A stretch of 64,000 bases of DNA from positions 1,128,501 through 1,192,500 of the forward strand of contig JAWRVZ010000134.1 in assembly GCA_037043235.1 (NCBI GenBank), given 5' to 3'. This DNA comes from Rhodeus uyekii (taxonomy: Eukaryota > Chordata > Actinopteri > Cypriniformes > Acheilognathidae). Within the stretch, counting starts at the first letter, position 1; each line of letters opens with the position of its first letter. This document shows, piece by piece, positions 12,126-24,524 of the stretch. Under the pieces are notes generated by a model that had not been told where the DNA came from, searched no databases, and saw nothing but the letters and a program-made list of their open reading frames with translations. The position numbers were made by a program, and so were the translations under genes.

Positions 12126-15100
12126 ATGGGACTGATTATGTGGTTGTGGTTGGTGGGATTCATATTTGAGATGGTCAAGGTTTGCAGTGCAGGCCTTTCC
12201 TGTAGTCTGCAGGGCAGATCATTTTCAGAGAGCTTGTATGCAGAGGGAGATCTGATAATTGGTGGTTTATTTCCAGTTCATAATGAAGCACCAGCACTTG
12301 AATATTCTTTTACTGAGATACAGCATGGTGCTCGCTGCCAGGGGTGAGTATAAAGAGAGCATCTAAAATGAAGCATAAGGAAATTTGTAGAGCAACTCTT
12401 CAAACATTCAAAATGTAAAATTCTTTCGTTTTGGTTAAATGTAATTTCCTAACCTTAACCTCACTTTCAAATGACGCTTTGATTTTTAATTTGATAAGCT
12501 CATTTAGGTTGCCTGAAACTATATTTTCATTGTGTATTTTCCAACATACTAGGATTTCTTATCACATCAGACTGATGTTTGTTTTCCCTCTATATAGATT
12601 ATTACTGAACTGACCCAATTAATTTATTCCTCAGATAAAAATAAAAAACATTACATTTTACATTCTCTTTCAGTGTTAACCTTCGTTCATACCGCTGGCT
12701 CAAAGCTATGATCTTCACTGTGGAGGAAATTAATCGGGACCCCATTCTGCTACCAAATATTACTTTGGGGTACTTGATAGCCGATACCTGCCTAACTGAG
12801 AGCACAACACTGAGAGCTGCTTTAGCTCTGGTAACAGGGCAGGAGGAGTCAGTCTTGGGCATAGAGTGCAACGGGGCCCCAATGGTGCCTGTCATTGTCG
12901 GTGACGCTCGTTCCTCTGCCTCAATAGTGGTGGCTGACACGCTGGGAGTTTTTGATATTCCCATGGTATAATGAATTAACCCTCAGATAATGAAACATTA
13001 ATTATTTTTGAATTATTTATTTATTTATATTATTTTTGTGCTTTGTTTTGGGGTGATTATACTTTCAAGTTACATTGACTTCCACTGTAATCACTTTACA
13101 CTTTCAAGTGCTATTTCTGCAACTTAAATTGTATATTTAGAGACAGTGATGTTGAACAGTAGAGTCTTATATTTTATTAAAAAACCTCACCAGTAAGCTA
13201 GAAGGTATAAAGTTATGTTAAGACTAAATATTTAGTTTTAGTTTTCCTGGTTGTTAGCCCTTTATTCTCTTATACCTAAATGTACAAACTTTATAGGTAG
13301 ACTACACTTACTGGAAGTTACCCTGCATTTAAAAAAAAAACTTACATATTACTTTCTGGCCTGTAATCTAAAGCATTACCATATACTTCATGTTTTTACA
13401 GCTTGTCTTCAGATGTTGTCTCTATGTTTTGTCTGTCCAGGTGAGTTATTTTGCATCCTGTGCTTGTCTGAGTGACAGTCGCAGATTTCCCACTTTTCTG
13501 CGTACTGTTCCCAGTGATGCCTTCCAGGCCAAAGCCATGGCCCATCTGCTGCACCTGCTGAACTGGACCTGGGTGGGGGTGGTTGCAGGAGATGATGAAT
13601 ATGGTAAAAGTGGTGTGAAGTTGCTCTTGAAAGAAATGGAAAATTTAGGGATCTGCGTGGACTACTTGGAATTCATTCCTAAATCACACTCACAAAGCAG
13701 AATCAGACAAACTGTGGAGAGAATCAAGAGCTCCACAGCTCGTGTGGTGGTGACATTTGCCATTGTCCCAGACATAGTAGTCCTGTTTAAGGAAGTGGTG
13801 GTGCAAAATGTGACAAACAGGCAGTGGATAGCCACAGAGGCCTGGAGCACCTCAATTCAGTTCTTTGACAAAACAAGCATTCCTATCCTAGCCGGTACCA
13901 TTGGCTTTGCCATGCGCCATGCTGATATTCGGGGTCTTGGTGCTTATCTTGCCCAGCTGAGCCCTGTGAAGCAGCCAAATGAACCATTTGTAAAAGATGT
14001 ATGGGAAAAAATATTTGGTTGCTCTTTGGCACAGGACTGGCAACCTTCATTTAAAATGCCAAAGTGCACAGGGTCAGAGAATGTAGAGAAACATGGCCAA
14101 ATCTACATAGATGTTTCACAGTTGAGAGTCACTTACAATGTGTATAAGGCTGTGTATGCTATTGCAAATGCTATTCACAACATGATGGCCTGTCAGCCTG
14201 GTAGAGGGCCATTTGAAGATGGAGAATGTCCTGATGTGACTCAAATAAAGCCCAGACAGGTACAGGAAGGGAGTCTAAAATAATTCATATTTTTATATTT
14301 TATGTAAGCAACACTTTATAAATTAATCACTGCATATGATGATATGTTCTCTTTTCCTTTCACAGCTTCTGCACTACTTAAATACAGTAAACTTCACAAC
14401 ACCAGTGGGTGAGCTGGTTTATTTTGAAGATAATGGTGAGCCATCTGCCTCTTATGACATTATGAACTGGCATGTTGATGAAAGTGGAGCAGTGAATTTT
14501 GTCCAGGTTGGACAATTTGAATCAGCCAGAGGACCAGGCCAGGAGCTGATCATAAACCTTGAGAAAGTGGTTTGGTGTGGCGACTATGCAAACAAAGTGA
14601 GAATGCAATGACTTTTCATTTAGTATATAATTTCAAATGGTTTTTTGTTTAAATATTTCACGTTAGAGATGCAAATCCAAAAAAACAAAAAAAACAACAA
14701 CAACACATTGAAGAGGCAAATCTGATTTGTCACTTGTAATAATGATTTTTATGAAGATCAAATCTGGTGGTGATTGTTATGGATTACATCAAGGCATGAC
14801 ATGCCATTCCCCTGCCAGATACATTTATTTCAGCCTATGTTGAAACCCAACAGAAAATTTAATCGAAACTGAAATACAGATTGTATATCTCGATAAATAT
14901 AAATAGTACTCTATTTGTCAGCCCAGTGGTATAATTCTTGCTTTTGAAGCAAGAGTCCTGGTCCTTTCACCATTGTCTACATAATTTATATGAATTCTTA
15001 CGTTGCCTTTATACTATTATTTTCTATGAGCAGTCAGCAGTGCTATATTGCCATTTAAAAAAAAAAGAAGGTACAAACAAATCAGCAGACAAAATCTCTT

Positions 15101-16557
15101 TCATTAATGAAAACACTTTAGCTTCAGGTGTGATCTTGTATTCTGTATTGAACATGAACGTACACATTTCAAGTGCAAAACAAACTGTAAACTGAAGAAG
15201 AATTATAAAATTATTATAAAAACTCTCAATTCAGCACTTGGAAAAAACCCTGCTGAGAGGGGAAAGGTATGTCCTGGGAAAGAATATATGGTTATGTATA
15301 TGAGTGTGTACATGTTTTTCATAGAAAAAGAGTTGCATTTTTCTAAATGAGTTTCTTCCTGTATCATTCAGGTTCCTGTATCAGTGTGCAGTGTAAGCTG
15401 TCTTCCAGGCACTAGAAAGGCTGTACAAAAAGGAAAACCTGTCTGCTGTTTTGATTGTCTTCACTGTTCAGCAGGAGAAGTCAGTAACATGACAGGTATT
15501 ACAAATACATACATTTGGTAGTTGATAACATGAATAAATTACACATTTTCAATGAATGGAAATAACTTTTTAACCTTTGACATTGCAAACCTGTGTAGGT
15601 AACATTCAAAAATCTGTACAATTAAAAACCTACTCTAACTATGTGGAATATTATTCCTTAGACTCTACAGAGTGTATGAGATGCCCTGAGCGGTTCTGGT
15701 CAAACACTGAAAGAACAAGGTGCATCCCGAAGGTTGTAGAGTTTCTCTCCTTGCAAGATACCATGGGAATTGTCTTGACAGTCTTATCTGTCACTGGGGC
15801 AACATTGACCACAACTGTTCTGGCTGCTTTTTTCCATCATCGTGACACACCCCTCGTTCGGGCCAACAACTCAGAGCTGAGCTTTCTGCTATTGGTGTCC
15901 CTCACCCTCTGCTTCCTTTGCGCCCTAGTTTTCATTGGTCGTCCTGCCCCATGGAACTGCATGCTACGTCACACCATGTTTGGAGTGAGCTTTGTGATCT
16001 GCATCGCCTGTGTCCTTAGTAAGACTGTTGTGGTTCTGGTGGTTTTTAGAGCCACTCTTCCTGGATCTAACTTGATGCAGTACTTTGGGCCCATCCAGCA
16101 GAGGGCAGGCATCTTCATTTGCATGCTCGTTCAGGTTGTCATATGTTTTCTGTGGCTGTTTCTTTCTCCCCCTGTGCCCACAGAGAGAGCAAGTGAGCTT
16201 GGCGCTCGAGTGATTCTACAGTGCTCAGTGGGATCTGTTGTGGGCTTTGTACTGGTGCTGGGCTATATTGGCCTGTTGGCAGTGCTCTGTTTCTTGTTGG
16301 CCTTCTTTGCTCGAAAGCTCCCAGACAATTTCAATGAGGCTAAATTCATTACTTTCAGCATGTTGATCTTCTGTACTGTATGGATTGTATTTGTGCCAGC
16401 ATACATCAGCTCACCGGGGAAGTACACCGTTGCTGTGGAGATTTTCGCCATTTTGGCCTCGAGTTATGGCCTGTTGTTGTGTATATTCACCCCAAAGTGT
16501 TACATAATTCTGCTTAAACCTGAAAAAAACACAAAAAAGAACATGATGGCCAGATAA
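12126..16557 (+). CDS. OlfC (V2R-like) receptor gene B, complete
   Basis: Complete six-exon family-C odorant receptor: 12126-12343, 12674-12965, 13441-14259, 14366-14596, 15372-15495, 15662-16557, giving 859 residues with all splice phases consistent. The start MGLIMWLWLVGF opens a hydrophobic signal peptide. Residues about 40-500 form the Venus-flytrap domain (EGDLIIGGLFPVH, VEEINRDP, GDARSSAS, SYFASCACLSD, DDEYGKSG, ATEAW), about 515-590 the cysteine-rich linker, and 594 onward seven helices ending PKCYIILLKPEKNTKKNMMAR. The five canonical amino-acid-binding positions (CaSR S147, S170, D190, Y218, E297 equivalents) are kept. It is a tandem duplicate of gene A: exon 3 has the same length and about 21 differences in 273 residues by eye. 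It differs from A in the cysteine-rich exon (CLHC for CLPC). Exact ligand unknown. Confidence 0.96.
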
Positions 16558-16676
16558 GAGGAACAACTTTTGTGGCTAGACAACATTTTCAAAATGACAA
16601 TATTTATAGATATGTTGAAACACTCTTAGATCTGCTGTATTAATAAGTTTGTAATAATAAGAGGGATAACATAAAT
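16558..16676. other. Gene B 3' flank
   Basis: Short AT-rich flank between the stop codon and a hAT MITE; no clear AATAAA. Confidence 0.5.
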
Positions 16677-16923
16677 CAGTGTTTGTCAACCTTTTTTGAG
16701 CCAAGGTACATTTTTTTCAAAAATCACAAGGCACACCACCAACCGAAAACGTAAAAAAAAACAATTAACAATTAATTCAATTAAACACATTCTTTTATGA
16801 TTAATTCAATTAAAAAAAATTTTTTTTAGACTAATTAGGTGAACTATAACAATTTTCCACGGCACAACTGCCGATCTCTCACAGCACACTAGTGTACCAC
16901 GGCACAGTGGTTGAAAAACACTG
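16677..16923. mobile_element. hAT-type MITE (247 bp)
   Basis: Ends CAGTGTTTGTCAACC and GGTTGAAAAACACTG are inverted repeats of the hAT type. The interior has no coding capacity but keeps GGCACACC and CACGGCACA motifs near the ends. The flanking 8-mers are similar but not identical, so the insertion is old. Confidence 0.75.
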
Positions 16924-17493
16924 ATATAAACATCTTATGTCTCTAAATGTGCTCTTGTTTTTTTTGTTTCCATGATGCATATTCATGTAGGCTCCTGTGT
17001 CTCAGTAAGCATCATGAAATATATACGATTTTAAAATAAATTTGGATTTCTAAAATCATGACTTAAGTTAAATCTCTGATTCAGCTTAATCATCAGGAGT
17101 CTGGCGGTGTTTTAAATGAGCGTGAAAGGCACACTTTGAGTACACAGTTATATACCTGTAATTAATTCCTGCTCTAAGATATATTTAAACATCAGATACC
17201 TGGCATTTCCAAGGCACTTGGTGTTTCTATTCAATGTAGAAAAAAATCTTTCCTGCTTTTAGTCAGTTCACATTCACCATATTCATATAGTCTAATACGG
17301 GCCAGTATCTGGTCACTGTGACTCTCAAAAAAACCCTCTGAGAATACTGATATCATGATCACAGCAATTGTTCTATTAATGTTAATATAATGTCCACTCG
17401 CGAAAAAAGATTTTTTGATCTTTTATTATTATATTATTGCATAGCATATTAACAAAATTTTGTTAGGCCAATTACATTTTAAATTATATAGAG
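16924..17493. other. AT-rich intergenic, no feature
   Basis: No coding exon, RNA gene or recognisable repeat family. Confidence 0.4.
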
Positions 17494-17700
17494 CAGGGGT
17501 GCCCAAACTTTTTCCTATGAAGAGCCAAAAATCAAACTTGATTGAGAGCCGTGGGGCAAAAGTAAATTTTGCATCATAAAATTGCTATGGGTTCATTTAT
17601 TTCATACTATTTAAAACAAATATAAAAACTTTAATCTGATTAACTAATGCAGTTTTATTTGTAAAGTTTAGCATTTTAATGAACACTTAACAAGTGTTCA
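17494..17700. mobile_element. hAT-like left end fragment
   Basis: Starts CAGGGGTGCCCAAACTTTTT, then AAGAGCCAAAAATCAAACTT, a terminus type common to hAT elements in vertebrates. The matching right-end type (GAGCCATAGG..CCCCTG) is found at 55470-55589, in another copy. The right boundary here is not clear. Confidence 0.55.
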
Positions 17701-17759
17701 ATGGACAATACAGTACAATACAGGAACGCACTTTTATACCATAAATTGTTTTCTGCTAA

Positions 17760-19150
17760 ATGTGTAGTTCAAGTAGCCCAATGGAACCAGCACCTGTACT
17801 GGGGTGCCCTGGACATGGATTTACACAATAGGCTGCCACAACATTTCATGCGATCTGTAGATTAGTTTCACACAACACCTCAACCTATCCCCCGACAAAC
17901 CCTCTACCCAGCTCCGATTCGTCACAACCAAAATCAACAAGCTACGTCCCGCGGCAAGTTAACACCAACCACAATACTTCCACTACAAATTTCACAAGGA
18001 AAAACAACTTCACTTCCAGAAACCAAGTTTGCAGTAACTTCAATACAGGAAGATGCACAAGACAGTGTTGCCGTTTCATGCATATATGTAATTACAAAAC
18101 TACCTATCGACCCCTGTGAATATTTCTCAGTTACCTATAGAATTGTCTACGCACACGGACACTAATTTAATTTTTTTTATTCTCTCCAGTCTCGCGCACA
18201 GCTTCAAACCCGGCGAAAGCCTCACCACCCAAAATATTATCTTTAATAATCTAAAATCTGCTCTCGCCGAGCCCGACACAGTGGACAACCTAATCGAAAA
18301 AGAGATTGATTTAGGCTTCATGATCGGCCCTTTTAACACTCCACATTTTGCACGTTTCCATATTACCCCTATTAGAGTGGCTACCAGAAACATTTCTGGT
18401 AAAAAATCGTCCAATAATTGACCATCCCAGCTGCTCATCTCCTCACAGGTCAAAAAGTTTTCGCCAAACTCAGAATTCCAATTGCACAGGATAAAACCAT
18501 GAGTCCAGCCACATCCATCAAATTCCAGGGCATCCGCCTGAATTCAGCAAAATTTCAAGCATCACTACCCAAGGAAAAAATTGACAGGATCATTCTGATT
18601 GCTTCAAACCTTCTAGACAGTCTAAACTGTTCAAAACGCGAACTACTATCTCTACTACGCATAATCATATAAGGCCACTCTTTCATCTCCCATCGCCTCT
18701 GTCTAGCGTCCTCCGTGGACGCACTTGAGGACCAACTCACTTTAACCAGTTCGTGTTGCAATGAGTTCAATCTATGGATACATTTCTTCAAACAATGGAA
18801 TATCATTTTTCTATAACAACCTAGTCTTACTCCCCATGGATATCCAACTGTTTACAGATGCAGCGCCCTCTAACGGTTTCGGGGGTTATTACCAAGGCCG
18901 GTGGTTCGTGTCTACATGGCCATCCCAGCTGTCAGACTCAACGCAGGCAATATCATCTTCAGCGCTGTTCGAACTGTCTCCTTTGGTTATAGCAGCTTTA
19001 GTCATCCAACTCGCCTTCTTGCAACAAGTTGAACACCAACCACATCTCCAATGCTTAAGCAATACCATCCCACCCGTTCTCAAGCCTCCTACAGCCAATC
19101 ATACTGCTCCTGAATCATTTGTAAGTGTGAACTCGTGAAATTATGTTTTA
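17760..19150 (+). pseudogene. Ngaro/DIRS-type retroelement gag-pol remnant, internally deleted
   Basis: Plus-strand pieces of a Ngaro-type element. At about 18020-18095 a cysteine/histidine cluster (VCSNFNTGRCTRQCC, then RFMHIC) is the zinc-finger end of gag. At 18230-18415 the RT start appears (ALAEPDTVDNLIEKEIDLGF, GPFNTPHFARFHI). The central RT is missing. From about 18510 the C-terminal part resumes (SIKFQGIRLNSAKFQASLPK), followed by the RNase H start DIQLFTDAAPSNGFGGYYQG at about 18840. Stops and frame changes occur throughout, so it is inactive. Confidence 0.75.
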
Positions 19151-19208
19151 TTAACAAAGTTTGGGAGGAGCACATTCAACGGACTAATGCAATCAACCTG
19201 TCAAAGCG

Positions 19209-19240
<32 letters not shown>

Positions 19241-19446
19241 GACAGACATGTTCAACTCACCTACATCTCTCGACAGTTTACGGCATCCCTCCACCACCCC
19301 AACTCCTCATACTTAATTGTTCCTACCAAGTCAGGAATACGGGAGGAGTGCTCCAGGTTCGGGTTAAATAACAAGCTTGGAGCCCTCTCCTCAGACAGCA
19401 TGCCAAATACGCATGCTATTTACTACTCCTGAATCATTTGTAAGTG
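19104..19446 (+). repeat. Ngaro-like terminal repeat module
   Basis: A 25-bp motif (TCCTGAATCATTTGTAAGTG plus GAAC) occurs at about 19110 and again at about 19428, bracketing a roughly 295-bp module that begins TTATTAACAAAGTTTGGGAG. The same module recurs inverted at 42510-42845. The arrangement after a Ngaro pol remnant suggests the split direct repeats of that group. The module carries a TA microsatellite. Confidence 0.6.
19209..19237. repeat. (TA)n microsatellite
   Basis: Uninterrupted TA run inside the Ngaro-like terminal module. Confidence 0.95.
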
Positions 19447-19454
19447 TGAACGAG

Positions 19455-19685
19455 TGGGTCTTGACACAACTCCCATAGAGTTTAAAATGTCTCTAAATGC
19501 CAATCCCAATGTGTCTTTTTCATTATCTACATGGATATTAAAATCACCAACAATTATGACTTTATCTGCAGTCATTAATAATTCTGACAGAAAATTTGTA
19601 AATTATTTGATAAAGTGTGTATGATGTCCTGGTGGCCTGTATATAGTAGCCAGCTCAAAAGTTAAATGGGAATTACTACTTACAG
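19455..19685 (-). pseudogene. L2-like LINE endonuclease fragment
   Basis: Reverse-strand translation gives ELATIYRPPGHHTHFIK, a stop, then FTNFLSELLMTADKVIIVGD and FNIHVDNEK. TIYRPPG and the GDFN motif are hallmarks of the apurinic-type endonuclease of L2-like LINEs. One internal stop and truncation at both ends show it is dead. Confidence 0.8.
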
Positions 19686-19736
19686 TAGACTTACAGTTTT
19701 ATTACTTATAGGGTTTTTTAAAAACATTTTTTTTTT

Positions 19737-19865
19737 TATACATTTGGCAGACGATTTATCCAAAGTGACTTACATTGCATTCAAGGAACACACTGAATCA
19801 GTTCTAGCTTTCCCTGGGATCAAACCTATGACCTTGGTGTTGTAAGCCCATTAGTCCGATTACTA
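19737..19865 (-). repeat. tRNA-derived SINE, L2-type tail
   Basis: Reverse orientation copy of the element also seen at 30428-30580 and 37228-37380: an L2-like tail (CATTTGGCAGACG, CCAAAGTGACTTACATTGCA) and a tRNA-like B box (GGGATCAAACC in this orientation). Confidence 0.75.
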
Positions 19866-20894
19866 ATTGATAATTTCATTGCTTGTAAACGTAGCCACTG
19901 ACTGACAGGAACAACCACAAATAAACAAATATTTGGAAGGAAAATCTCATTCTACGTCTCTCATGTCTCTCATTGTTTTTTCTTTTTGGATGAACTATTT
20001 GGTTTGCCTCCTTTTGGAGTCATCATTTCAGACACCAGTGAATGTAAAAGAAAGCAGAGAGTTCCCAGCTCACATATGGTCAGCATTTACAACCATGCTG
20101 TAGAGACTGCAAATCCCAAAGTTGTAAACAATATATTAACAATCTGGTAGAGTTATGATTCGCAGATCAGTAATTTTCCTTTTTTCAAAGAGAAAGTAAT
20201 GCAAAGTGGATGCGAGGATCAGTATGACTGAAGTAGAAACAAGTTATTATCAGCCATTAGTGGCACATGATTGAGCTTAAGAGCCCTCTGGCTATTTACA
20301 GTCATTTTCCATCACATTAGAGATGTGTGGAAATTGATGCTCTTACCTCCCTCCCCGTGCATGCTTGAACATGACAGGGATGGGATCACAGAAGAAATTT
20401 CTGTGATGTTGTATTGATCAGTGCAAGTGAAAATAAGGACAGAATTATGAATATACAGGTTCTTTAGTTCACAGAAAATCTTTTTTTTCTCATATAATTA
20501 TTTAAAGTCAACACATTTTCTCAATATATGCTTAGTGGTTTGAACAATAATCGGTTTTTAATGAAACATTTCAGATCTACAGAGAGATGTTTCTGCTCTT
20601 TCACAGACAAACTAGAGCGAGATTGAGTTGTACTTCATTAAATGAAAGTGATCATGAGTAGTTTTCTTTTACAATTTTAGAGGCTTCAAATGAATCTTGT
20701 GGAAGCTTCACATCATTGTGATGTTCCAGTAAAACTCTTCAGTTAGACATTAGTGCTCTCTAGTGGCAGAACATCAAACTTGCTCGAGTGTCTGAGATTA
20801 ATAAAAGATTTTACTTCCATTCATTGAAAGGCCAAGATAAGTTATCACTGTAAAACAGTTTTTGCATTATATTCATTAAAAACATAAATTAATG
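19866..20894. other. Intergenic between SINE and gene C 3' end
   Basis: No exon, RNA gene or clear transposon end identified in about 1 kb of AT-rich sequence. Confidence 0.4.
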
Positions 20895-22033
20895 TTAAAA
20901 ATGTTTTTGGGACATGAGAAACTTTTTAGAATTCTTCTCAGGCATGAAAATAATTATGTAACATTTAGGTGCAAAAATACACAAAAGTACTCCATAACTA
21001 GAAGCTAAAATGGCAAATATCTCCACAGCTACAGTAAATTTCCCAGGGGAACTGACATAAGCTGGGATAAAGGTGATCCAAACAGCACAGAATATGAGCA
21101 TACTGAATGTGATGAATTTGGCTTCATTAAAATTATCAGGCAATTTTCGGGCTAAAAAAGCCAGGATGAAGCAGAAGGCAGCTAAGCAGCCAATGTAACC
21201 CAAGACACAACAGAAAAGGGCCACTGAACCCAGGTGACATTCTAAAATGATCCGATCGCGGTACAGCCAGGTGTTCTTCACTGGATATGGCGGGGCTGTA
21301 ATAAGCCAAGCCATGCAAACCCCACCCTGCAGCACCGAACATAAAAACACACCAAATCTCTGCTGAGGGGGGCGAAACCAGCGCGCAGTGTTGTTACCAG
21401 GCAGCGTGGCTTTAAAGGCCATAAGCACCACTAGAGTCTTACTGAGGAGACAAGAGAGGCAGAGAGCAAAGGTCAAGCCAAAAGCAGTTCGTCTGAGAGG
21501 GCATGCCCAGCGTGATGGCTGACCTAGGAATGTTAGTGCACATATAAAGCAGAGAGTGAGAGAAATCAGCAAAAGAAAGCTCAGTTCTGAATTATTAGCT
21601 CGAACCAGGGGTGTGTCACGATGGTGAAAGAATATTGCAGCAACTGTCATTGCAGCAATTGCACCTAGAATAGCTATAGCTGCCAGGCTCATGCCAAAAG
21701 CCTCAGAGTAGGATAGGAACTCAATCTGCTTGGGAATACAAAGGTTGCGATGTTGATTAGACCAGAAATCTTCAGGGCAAGGGATGCATTCAGGTTGATC
21801 TAAAAATGAAGGCATAAACACACAGAAAGGGGCATTCACCTAAAATTAATTCAAGGAACAATTTTTTTTATGGTGATTTAAAAATAATAGTTTAAGTCTG
21901 ATAATACCAGTAATATTGCTGATGCTGCCCTCTGCACAAAGCACACAGTCATAGCAGCATACAGACTGACCCTCTCGTGTAACCTTTCTGTATCCCTGTG
22001 GACAACTAGCAGAGCACACAGACACTGGTATCT

Positions 22034-22073
<40 letters not shown>

Positions 22074-22639
22074 AGACATTATAATTAAAATCTATGTGTG
22101 ATTATTGAGACTAGATAGCCACAACCCACAAAACAATAAATAAAATAATGGATAAAAATAAAAAAGTAATTGAAGAAATTATATTTAAAAAGTCACCTTT
22201 GATAAGATGTCTGCTAAATGAAATAAAATTAATAAAATAGTATTTAAAATAAGTCAAATTGTCCATTTAGGAAAAATATACAAATAATTCTGATCATTAG
22301 TAACCATGTATAAGATTTGTAACCATCCTTGATTGTACCTCTTTAGTTCCTCCATGCCAGATGATTTTTTCCTGGTTCAGCATTAACTGCTGTGCTGTTA
22401 AAAGAGAAGAGTCAAAGCGTCCCACTGTAACATATTGTACCGGACTGTCATCTGATTGTCTCTGCCAGTTCACTATGTCATATGAACCGGTGGGGTCTCC
22501 ATTTTTATCAAAGTGTATCAAATCTCCAAACATGTTTGTGTAGTTTACTCTCCTCAGGACCTCAACAACCTAGAAGAGATTAATGCACAGGAAAAAAAAT
22601 TGCCTTAATATAATGTATAAAAACGGTTAAAAATAATAA

Positions 22640-22677
<38 letters not shown>

Positions 22678-24524
22678 TTGCATCAAAGAAAAGTTTAAAT
22701 ATAACAATAAAAAAAAAAAGATTAACAATATAGTGCCATATAAATGTTTCTCTCGAAGGTGACATCAACACTGGTTTTATATAAATGCACACAAGTATGT
22801 ATTCTGTACCTGCCAGGGCTGTAGATTATGAATATCAGGGCACTGCTGTGTCAAGGCAGAGCTGTTCTCTCTTCTACACAGAAGCAGGTTATGCAGTGCA
22901 TGTGCCACAGTGTAAACAGCCTTGTGCATGTTATATGTCACCCTGAGCTCTGAAACATCATTATAGATACTGTGAATGTTCTGGACCCTCTCCATGCCAG
23001 TACAGCTCTGGCTGTAGTTTACTTGTTCAGTTGTTGAGGGAGCAGGAAGACTTGTGTTTAATGAGCACTGGAACTGTGTTTCCCAGAATTCCTTTGCAAA
23101 TGCATTGTAAGGCTCAGCCAGGGGCTGTATGCTTTCAAGGAATTGTTTGAATCCAGGTATCTCAGATCGGCGGATGGCGAAGCCAATGGTGCCACTTAGT
23201 GAGGGGTAGTTCTCTTTTGTGGAGATGAGAGTGGAAGTCACCCAGGCTTCACTGGCCACCCACTGCTTCCCCGTCACATTCTGCCGAACAATTTCATCCA
23301 CCACAGGCTTGATGTCCTCTTCGATGGCAAAAACCACTAAAACACGTGCTGTAGAATCTCGAATGGTCTTGACAATATACTGCAACTGTTCCTTGGTTGG
23401 CAGTTTGGGTATGATTACTCGATAAGCCACACACACACCCAACTGTGTCACTGCAGCAGTGAACAGATCTATTCCGGTCCGCCCATAAGCATCATCAGCC
23501 CCTATTGTGCCCACCCAAGTCCATCCGAAGTGCTTCACCAGTTGAGCAAGAGCACTGGCCTGATTAACATCACTGGGAATTGTGCGAAAGAAATAAGGGA
23601 ACTGGTGCTTGTCACTCAGGCAAGCACATGAGGCAAAATAACTCACCTGAAGCAGAGATGTGGACAGAGATTGAGATAAATATTGACAGAGAAAAGAACA
23701 CAGAAAGATTTTTCAGTGGCAAAGACAACATCAATAAATAACTACAAACTACAAAGCGTATACAAATAAAAAATTCCTTCATTTTAAATAATTTTGTCTT
23801 TCTGATCTGCTCTCACCAGTGGGATTCGAAACAGGTTGAGTATTCTGGAAATGGCCATTGACAGGGTGGACCCAGAGTCCCCAATAATGATGGGGATGCT
23901 TGGGGAGGAGCATTCCCCCAAACTGTTCCTCTTCATGGGTTGCGAGACTACAGACAATGCAGTCCTCAGTGAGAGAGTAGTCAGCCCACATGTGTCATAC
24001 AGCCTATAGCCCAGTGTGATGTTTGGCAGAAGGGTAGGGTTTCGGTTGATCTCTTCAATGAAAAAGATCATTGACTGAGACCAGCGGAACACTCGCATGT
24101 TAAATCTGGAAGACAGAGCAAACTTCAATTCATTTCAAATCTCAAAAATAGATCATAAAAGCACAGGTTGATACAAATACAGAACATTTAGACTAAACAA
24201 AATGTAGTGAGCATATCAGCACATATTTAATCTTTGACACAATAAACAGTAATCAGTTTTACAGTCTGATATGAATAGAAGCTGCATCAGATTTTTTCGT
24301 TACCCCCTACATTTCCTTTGTTCTGGCCGACTTGTAAAGTTCAGTTCCAGGTCGATGCCTTTAGAGTGGATAGGAAACATCCCAGCTAGAACTACATGGC
24401 CCTCCTTATAGACCACAGTTGAGTCTAGGTCCTTCCAGAGTTTACAGTCTGCCTCTGAGTTGCTCTGAATGGGGTAGAGAAAAGAAAATACCAAATGAAC
24501 AATCTGGAGAACTGGTATCTTCAT
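20895..24524 (-). CDS. OlfC (V2R-like) receptor gene C, complete
   Basis: Complete six-exon OlfC gene on the minus strand: 24524-24304, 24105-23817, 23646-22810, 22569-22339, 22031-21908, 21799-20895, giving 868 residues. The start MKIPVLQIVHLVFSFLYPIQ is a good signal peptide; upstream in-frame ATGs are less likely. The flytrap domain keeps GDSGSTLS, SYFASCACLSD, TIPSD, DDAYGRTG and ASEAW, so all five amino-acid-contact positions known from CaSR are present. Exon 3 is 18 nt longer than in A, B and D because of a loop around residues LNTSLPAPSTTEQVNYSQSC. The last exon gives seven helices ending PKCYIIIFMPEKNSKKFL. It is clearly divergent from A/B and inverted relative to them. The (CT)n run just before exon 5 acts as its polypyrimidine tract. 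Intact, presumably functional in olfactory neurons. Confidence 0.96.
22037..22069. repeat. (GA)n microsatellite at the gene C exon 5 acceptor
   Basis: On the gene's strand this is (CT)n, ending a few bases before the TATAG acceptor of exon 5 (first exon base 22031). Confidence 0.95.
22643..22672. repeat. (TA)n microsatellite in gene C intron 3
   Basis: TA run between exons 3 and 4 of gene C. Confidence 0.95.

Noticed and set aside
14915..14990. tRNA-like sequence in gene B intron 4 (CTTGC/GCAAG stem around a 7-nt loop with TTG)
   Set aside because: The D-arm and anticodon stem look tRNA-like, but no T-arm or acceptor stem can be formed; at most a relic.
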